Origin: an uncultured Clostridium sp.
Lineage (GTDB): Bacteria; Bacillota; Clostridia; TANB77; CAG-508
Reading direction: 5' to 3'
Length of the DNA stretch: 64,000 bases
NCBI GenBank assembly: GCA_946411515.1
Contig: CAMKEH010000004.1
Span: forward strand, 1 to 64,000
This document shows, piece by piece, positions 58,120-64,000 of the stretch. The translations under genes were made by a program, and so were the position numbers. Position 1 is the first letter of the stretch; each line of letters begins with the position of its first letter. The notes beneath the pieces were generated by a model. That model was not told the origin of the DNA. It saw only the letters and a list, made by a program, of their open reading frames with translations, and searched no databases.

Positions 58120-61100
58120 ATGAAAGAAAAAGAAAATTTCAAGGGGAATAAGATAATTTTATATTTGTTTATCTTTTTTACAGTAGTGGTAGGAATATTT
58201 GCTTTTTTTAGAGTTTCAGCAAATTCTAGTTTGGGAGCAGATAACCAAAATATTAATTTAAAAGTTAATCTAGATAAATATATTAATTATACAACCACTC
58301 AAGAAGATAATGGAACTTTAATACAATATGATGTAAAAGCTGGTATGCAATACCAATCATTAGAAGATCAGTATATACCACTAAAACAAAGCCAAATAAA
58401 ACTTGAATTTAATAAAATAGATGAAAAATATCCTTATGCTGTAAAAGTAATTAGCAAAAGTACAAAAATGACTAATGGAAAAACAGAAGATATTGTTGAT
58501 AACTATGCTTATGACTCTAATCAAGGATTAATTACAATAAATGCTAGTAACCAAGGAGAAAATGGAGAATTAATTAATTCAGAAAAACCAAATGGTGAAG
58601 CAAATGATGAATATATTGTAATTGCATATTACGATACATATTCACAAACAAATGAAAACAGAGAATTAGGATTAAAAGTACAAGTAGTTGCAATGATGAA
58701 TGAAGACGACAGATTAATAACACATGAAGAAGCATTTAAAGAAAATGTTAATGAAAATATAGGAGAATTAACTTCTATTTCAAAAATAACAGAAGATATA
58801 TATAATTCTTATATTAAATCAAATATTATAAATAATACAGAATATGGAACTCAATATACAGAATTAGAAAATATAGTTGTTAGTAAAAAAGAAGCTCAAG
58901 AAAATCTTAAATTAGAAGAAACTAATACATTTATAAGAATAAATAAAAATGAAAATGAAGAAGAAATAGAAACTAATTTAGGAAATAATGGACAATTAAT
59001 TTATAAGAGTACAAAAGTAAATAGAAAAGATATAGAAAAATTGCTTGGTGAAGAAGGAAAAATAGAAATATTAGATGATTCAGGAAATGTTATATCTACT
59101 ATTGACAAAAACACAGAATATTCAGAAAACGGATTTTTTACAGTAAACTATGAAAATGGAATAGAAAAATTCATAATAAAAACAAGTGAGATAAAAAACG
59201 AAGGAATACTAAGAATAGAACACAAAAAAGAAATAAAAAACACAATGAAAGAAGCTGTTGACACAAAAATAAAAACAATATCTAAACTTATTGGAACAAA
59301 ACAAGAAACAGTAGAAGAGCAGGCTGTAGAAAAAGAGACCTTTAATAATGAACACAAAAATATTATTGATATAAAAGATACAACAAGTAATGTTAAATTA
59401 GAATTAAGCAAACAGAATTGGACAAACAAAGAACAAAATGAAGTAACATTTAATGTATATATAAATTCAAATACATTAAAAGACAATATGTTAAAAAATC
59501 CAAGTGTGAGAATAGAATTGCCAGATCAAGTTGAAAAAGTGTTATTACAAAATAGCTCAGTTGCATATGCAAATGGATTAGAGTTACAAAATCCATATTT
59601 AGAAACAAATGAACAAGGTAAAATTAGTATTATAGCTAATTTACAAGGAGTTCAAACAAATTATGATGCAAACCAATTAGGATTAGTGACAAATATAAGA
59701 ATACCTGCAACTGTAATACTAAAAAAAGATATAGAAAATGCATCTGAAAAAGTTAATATGATATACACTAATAATTTCACTTTAGATGGAAACCCAGAAA
59801 CTATCACTAATGCATACGATTTAGAAATATCAAGTTATGAAAAAGAAGTACCAGTTGAACAAGGAAATATAACAGAAACAAGTGATAAAACTCAAATATC
59901 AGAAGTAGAAGGCTTAAAATTAGAAGTTGTACCAGTAAAAGGTGATACTGTATTAAAAGATGGAGATGTTGTTTATGAAGGGGAATTTATAAAATACAAT
60001 ATTAAAGTTACAAATACATCTGATAAACAAATCGATAACATTAAGATAGTAGGATCAATACCAGAAGGTACTACATATGGTGAGCTAGAAGCGGATTATC
60101 ATAATCCTCCGGCTAAGGATGAAAAAGGATATGAATATAAATATAATGAAGAAATTACTCAAAAAGAAATAAGTATAAATTCTTTAGAAGCTGGAAAAAG
60201 TTATGAAGTATTTTATGAAGTGAAAGTTGAAGATTTGGATGATAATGTTACAAGTAAAGATACTTCAAGCAATATAAAAATCTTAGTAAACAATATTCAA
60301 GCAATAAATTATAATATTAGTAATATTATAGAAAATGCAGATATAAAAGTGTTTTTAATGACATATCCTTACAGAATAGAAGGAGTTTATTTAGGTGAGC
60401 TTAATATAAACAGTAATATTGAAGAAGAGGTTACATTGAGAATACCTTTTCCAAAAGAGTTTCTAGTATCAGATATTAGGAATAAAGAAGGATATGAAGG
60501 AGAAGAAGATCCTTTTCTTCATCTAGAAAATGCTATAAATGATAATATAGTGAACGTGAAAGTAAAATTAAAAAAAGGAGATAATAATTATTATATACAA
60601 GGAAATATAGATGCATTAAAAACAGAAAACCAAACAGAAAATTCAAAATTGACATTAAAAACAGTTGCAACTGTCACTTTGGCTGATGGTACATCATACA
60701 AATCAAATGAAAACAGAATAGAATATGATTATGAAAATATAGCTGTGTCAATGGAATCAAAAAATGAAGGTGAAGAAGTTAAATATCAGGACGAAATTAT
60801 ATATGAAATTAATATAAATAATATTGGAAATAAAAATAGTAATGATGAAATTGCAACAGTAACAACTATTAATTTGAAAGACTATTTACCAAATAAACTT
60901 GATCCTATTAGTGTTGAATATACTAATTGGGAAATAAGTAATCTTGAAGAAAGTGAACAAGAAGATAAGTATGATTTGGGACAAGGATATGAAAAAGTTG
61001 AAAAAAATGAAAATATAGAATCAAGATCAACTGATGAAAATGGAAACACACTTCCTGAGGTGGATTTAAATTTAAATATACCTTTTGGAGAAAGTACAAC

Positions 61101-64000
61101 TGTAAAAGTAAAATGTAAAGCAGGACTTGTAGATGAAAAAACTAAAATAGAAAATACTGCTACTGTAACAGGAGATTATATTGTTTCCAAAAATTCAAAT
61201 ACTGTTTCACATATAATATTGCCTTATGATTATGTAGAAAATTCAAGTGATCCAACTAATCCAGAAGATCCAAATAATCCCAATAATCCTGACAAAGAAG
61301 ATAATGACAAGAATGATAGTACAAAACATAGCATATCAGGAGTTGCATGGGTAGATGAAAATCAAGATGGTGAAAGACAAAATTCAGAACAATTATTAAG
61401 TGGTATAGAAGTTATATTAGTAGATTCAAATGATTCTAGTGCTATACAACAAAGAAAAACAACAAGCAACAATGGAGAATATAAATTTTCTGATTTGGAA
61501 AAAGGAAATTATATTGTTGTATTTAATTATGATACAAATGCATATTCATTAACAGAATATAAAAAATCAGGAGTATCAACATCTCTAAATTCAGATGCTA
61601 TGAGCAAAGAGATAACATTGTTAGGAAATAAAACAAAAGTTGGAATAACCGATATTATATCTTTAGATGCATCTGTAAATGATATAGATATAGGATTAAT
61701 AAAAAATAAAATATGTGACTTAAAACTTGATAAATATATATCTAAAGTAACTGTAAATACTTCTGGTGGAACAAAGGAACAAACTTATAATCAAAGTCAA
61801 TTAGCAAAAGTAGAGATAAAATCAAAAGAAATACAAGGAGCCTTGGTTGTAGTTGAATATAAAATTATAATAACAAATGAGGGTGAAATACCAGCAACTG
61901 CAAGTAAAGTAGTAGATTATATTCCAAGTGGGTTAGAATTTTCTTCTGAATTAAATAATGATTGGAGTATGAGCAGAACAGGAGAATTAATTAATACAAG
62001 TTTAAGTGGACAAAAGATAGAACCAGGTAAGAGTGCAGAATTAACATTGTTACTTACAAAATATATGAATTCAAATTCAACAGGAACATTTACAAATATA
62101 GCAGAAATAGGAGAAATAAATAATTCATTAGATATAAAAGATACTGACTCAATACCTGGAAATAAATCACAATCAGAAGATGACTATTCAAAAGCTGATT
62201 TAATTATATCAGTAAGTACAGGTATAGTTACATATATATTTATAATAACAGTAATATTAATAATAATAGGATTTATTATATTCTTAAATTTAAAATTTGG
62301 ATTTAAAAAGATAAGTAGAATTTCTATGTTTGTATTTGTATCAATTATTACTGTAGTATTAAATACAAATATGTCATTTGGTTATGCTAAGTGGTCTAGT
62401 TTGCCAACATGGGATTATTGGTATGAAACTGGAAGTACCTATGAAGGATATGCTGCATTTGAAAGTTATGATGGCATTGAGGGATCTTGTGCTATGGGAA
62501 CCTTTGATAGTTCTACAAAATCAGGTGATGCTAGAAAATTAGATAATAAAGATGGAGATGGGGGCAAATTTGCAACAATAAGAGTTGGTAATGGTTCAAA
62601 TACTAGTGAAGAAATCAAATTTAATAAAGAAAATACAGATAATGATATATTAGTTACTAAAAACGGTAGTAACTTGGATATAGGACCTTTTAAAACAAGT
62701 GGTAATGTAACAAGTTATAGCTATGAAATAATAGGGGAAAATAGAACTTATACTAATCCAACTAGAGTAAATCAAACAACGACAAAAGGAATTACAAGTT
62801 TTTATTTGAGAATACCAGATAAAGGAGATAGTATAAAAACAATAAAAATTACAGGATATAAAAATGTAAAGATAACTAGTAAAGTTTATTATGCTGCATA
62901 CGGATATTACATTCCATATGAAGGAAACACTACGGGAAATATGACTGTTGAGCATGATTGTAGATTAGGACATACTCATTATGACTGGCCTGCAACAAGT
63001 TATTATCATGGTTATGCAATCCAAGATATCTATACAGATGATAGATATATGTGGGAAGAAGAAAGTACTACAACGAGAAACGAAAATAAGGCATTGACAT
63101 GGGTGGTAAAAAATGGTGATTTAGAAGTAACAAAAGTTGATGAAGATAATACAAGTATTGTTATGCCAGGTGTAAAGATAAGGATATATTGCACAGCTAC
63201 AGGATATGATCAAACATTTACTACTGATGAAAATGGAAAAATTACAATAAAAGATTTAAGACAGGGAAATTATACAATCCAAGAATTATCTAATGATTAT
63301 TATGGATATTATGTAATGAAAACAGACACTATTCAGTTAAGACCTGGAATGACTAATAAGTTCTCTTTGAAAAATACAAAATATACTGGTAACCTAGTAA
63401 TACAAAAGAAAGATCCAGATGTTGATAAAACTATATCAGGAGTAGGATTTAGAATAAAAAGGACAGATAATAATGATAACTTCAATGGTTATGTAAAAAT
63501 AAAAAATGATACTGGAAAAGTTGATACCATTACCGGTCAGATCCATGTAGACGATACAAATATGGAATATGTAGAAAATATAGATGATGCAACTAAATTT
63601 ATAACAGATGAAAATGGAAGAATAGAAATAAATAACATTTTAATAGGTGGGTATGAGGTAGAAGAAGTAGATGTAGGTAAAGCCAAAGAGGAAGAATATT
63701 ATGCATATGAATTAGATGAAAATTACATTTCATGGGAATATAATTCAAAAGGATACGGTGATCATGAAAATTCAACTAAGGAAACACCTAAAATAGCTGA
63801 AATAGAAGTAAAACTAAGAGATTCAAGAAATACATTAGAAATTCCACAAGTAGAAGATAGAGATGATATAGTAACATTTAAAAACAGGAAGAAGTATACA
63901 AAAATAAAAGGATATGCATTTGAAGATATAGGAGAAGGAAAGGATTTAGTAAAAGATAATCTATATAAAGAAGGAAATGACAAGAGAATACCTGAAGTAA
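58120..64000 (+). CDS. giant fused surface protein, cut by the window end
   Basis: At least 1960 aa, open to the last base (3' end outside the window). AGGAGG precedes ATG 58120. Residues 1-40 are a signal peptide, then Ig/DUF11-like strands (KVTNTSDKQIDNIKIVG), a Pro/Asp/Asn linker (about 1045-1065), an SdrD-B domain (about 1070-1210) and another DUF11 segment. At about 1364-1385 comes a transmembrane helix, then a basic loop and a second hydrophobic helix (about 1400-1420) that looks like an internal signal peptide. After it the protein resembles the gene at 53937 (SpaA-like Cna-B domains). So this ORF is a head-to-tail fusion of the two types that are separate genes at 49090 and 53937. Confidence 0.78.
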   Translation, partial: MKEKENFKGNKIILYLFIFFTVVVGIFAFFRVSANSSLGADNQNINLKVNLDKYINYTTTQEDNGTLIQYDVKAGMQYQSLEDQYIPLKQSQIKLEFNKIDEKYPYAVKVISKSTKMTNGKTEDIVDNYAYDSNQGLITINASNQGENGELINSEKPNGEANDEYIVIAYYDTYSQTNENRELGLKVQVVAMMNEDDRLITHEEAFKENVNENIGELTSISKITEDIYNSYIKSNIINNTEYGTQYTELENIVVSKKEAQENLKLEETNTFIRINKNENEEEIETNLGNNGQLIYKSTKVNRKDIEKLLGEEGKIEILDDSGNVISTIDKNTEYSENGFFTVNYENGIEKFIIKTSEIKNEGILRIEHKKEIKNTMKEAVDTKIKTISKLIGTKQETVEEQAVEKETFNNEHKNIIDIKDTTSNVKLELSKQNWTNKEQNEVTFNVYINSNTLKDNMLKNPSVRIELPDQVEKVLLQNSSVAYANGLELQNPYLETNEQGKISIIANLQGVQTNYDANQLGLVTNIRIPATVILKKDIENASEKVNMIYTNNFTLDGNPETITNAYDLEISSYEKEVPVEQGNITETSDKTQISEVEGLKLEVVPVKGDTVLKDGDVVYEGEFIKYNIKVTNTSDKQIDNIKIVGSIPEGTTYGELEADYHNPPAKDEKGYEYKYNEEITQKEISINSLEAGKSYEVFYEVKVEDLDDNVTSKDTSSNIKILVNNIQAINYNISNIIENADIKVFLMTYPYRIEGVYLGELNINSNIEEEVTLRIPFPKEFLVSDIRNKEGYEGEEDPFLHLENAINDNIVNVKVKLKKGDNNYYIQGNIDALKTENQTENSKLTLKTVATVTLADGTSYKSNENRIEYDYENIAVSMESKNEGEEVKYQDEIIYEININNIGNKNSNDEIATVTTINLKDYLPNKLDPISVEYTNWEISNLEESEQEDKYDLGQGYEKVEKNENIESRSTDENGNTLPEVDLNLNIPFGESTTVKVKCKAGLVDEKTKIENTATVTGDYIVSKNSNTVSHIILPYDYVENSSDPTNPEDPNNPNNPDKEDNDKNDSTKHSISGVAWVDENQDGERQNSEQLLSGIEVILVDSNDSSAIQQRKTTSNNGEYKFSDLEKGNYIVVFNYDTNAYSLTEYKKSGVSTSLNSDAMSKEITLLGNKTKVGITDIISLDASVNDIDIGLIKNKICDLKLDKYISKVTVNTSGGTKEQTYNQSQLAKVEIKSKEIQGALVVVEYKIIITNEGEIPATASKVVDYIPSGLEFSSELNNDWSMSRTGELINTSLSGQKIEPGKSAELTLLLTKYMNSNSTGTFTNIAEIGEINNSLDIKDTDSIPGNKSQSEDDYSKADLIISVSTGIVTYIFIITVILIIIGFIIFLNLKFGFKKISRISMFVFVSIITVVLNTNMSFGYAKWSSLPTWDYWYETGSTYEGYAAFESYDGIEGSCAMGTFDSSTKSGDARKLDNKDGDGGKFATIRVGNGSNTSEEIKFNKENTDNDILVTKNGSNLDIGPFKTSGNVTSYSYEIIGENRTYTNPTRVNQTTTKGITSFYLRIPDKGDSIKTIKITGYKNVKITSKVYYAAYGYYIPYEGNTTGNMTVEHDCRLGHTHYDWPATSYYHGYAIQDIYTDDRYMWEEESTTTRNENKALTWVVKNGDLEVTKVDEDNTSIVMPGVKIRIYCTATGYDQTFTTDENGKITIKDLRQGNYTIQELSNDYYGYYVMKTDTIQLRPGMTNKFSLKNTKYTGNLVIQKKDPDVDKTISGVGFRIKRTDNNDNFNGYVKIKNDTGKVDTITGQIHVDDTNMEYVENIDDATKFITDENGRIEINNILIGGYEVEEVDVGKAKEEEYYAYELDENYISWEYNSKGYGDHENSTKETPKIAEIEVKLRDSRNTLEIPQVEDRDDIVTFKNRKKYTKIKGYAFEDIGEGKDLVKDNLYKEGNDKRIPEV

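Noticed and set aside
49090..64000. Open frames opposite the large surface-protein genes
   Set aside because: They are low-complexity reflections of AT-rich coding sequence on the other strand, without ribosome sites or recognisable protein features.

Overview
The window is a 64 kb piece of a very AT-rich chromosome from an endospore-forming Gram-positive bacterium, most likely an uncultured gut-type member of the Clostridia. The reasons are the near-exclusive use of AGA for arginine, strong AGGAGG-type ribosome binding sites, sporulation genes (ypeB, an alpha/beta-type SASP, a CotF-like pair, a Spo0A C-terminal-domain protein), the SRP RNA-dnaX-ybaB-recR block, the radC-mreBCD-PBP2-minC block, and very large DUF11/SdrD-B/SpaA-type surface proteins. 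The genus cannot be fixed from this sequence alone.

Layout. 0-6 kb: sugar-nucleotide pyrophosphorylase, phosphoglucomutase-type enzyme, ttcA-like tRNA thiolase and an acyl-CoA synthetase. 6-8.6 kb: membrane protein, tRNA-Arg(CCU), a RelB/YoeB toxin-antitoxin operon with a palindromic operator over its promoter, and a small gene of unlike composition. 8.7-14.7 kb: FAD dehydrogenase, tadA, SRP RNA, dnaX, ybaB, recR and an AbrB-like protein. 14.8-22 kb: glycolipid glycosyltransferase, ypeB, VanW protein, SASP, murF and ddl. 22-28 kb: pilin-like LRR protein, J-domain protein, and a three-gene operon ending in a VirD4/TraG-like ATPase. 28-36 kb: SbcD/YhaN-like pair, prfA, ZIP transporter, a candidate type I toxin locus and pcrA. 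36-41 kb: spore coat pair, Spo0A-C protein, M23 endopeptidase and a duplicated C39-like protein. 41-48.8 kb: mecA-like gene, then DUF4321-radC-mreBCD-PBP2-minC and two unknown genes. 49-64 kb: three giant surface-protein genes, the last cut by the window end.

The most striking signal runs across the whole window. Seven otherwise intact, conserved genes (ttcA, the VirD4-like ATPase, ZIP, pcrA, the M23 peptidase, mreB and PBP2) each carry exactly one frame interruption, and all seven are the same event: one extra C placed exactly between two codons, immediately before a conserved glycine codon (GGA six times, GGC once). This creates an in-frame CGG. Skipping that one base restores full-length, fully conserved proteins, including all catalytic motifs of PBP2 and the M23 enzyme. 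In every other long native gene I found no in-frame CGG. Plain CGG arginine codons occur only in four small genes, at least three of which look compositionally different. I infer that CGG is a rare or tRNA-less codon here and that ribosomes shift +1 over it to read GGN as glycine. This would be a genome-wide +1 frameshift or quadruplet (CGGN = Gly) decoding system, resembling what is known for AGG in Perkinsus mitochondria and for frameshifts in glass-sponge mitochondria. A systematic sequencing or assembly error is the main alternative, but the perfect codon phase of all seven sites argues against it.
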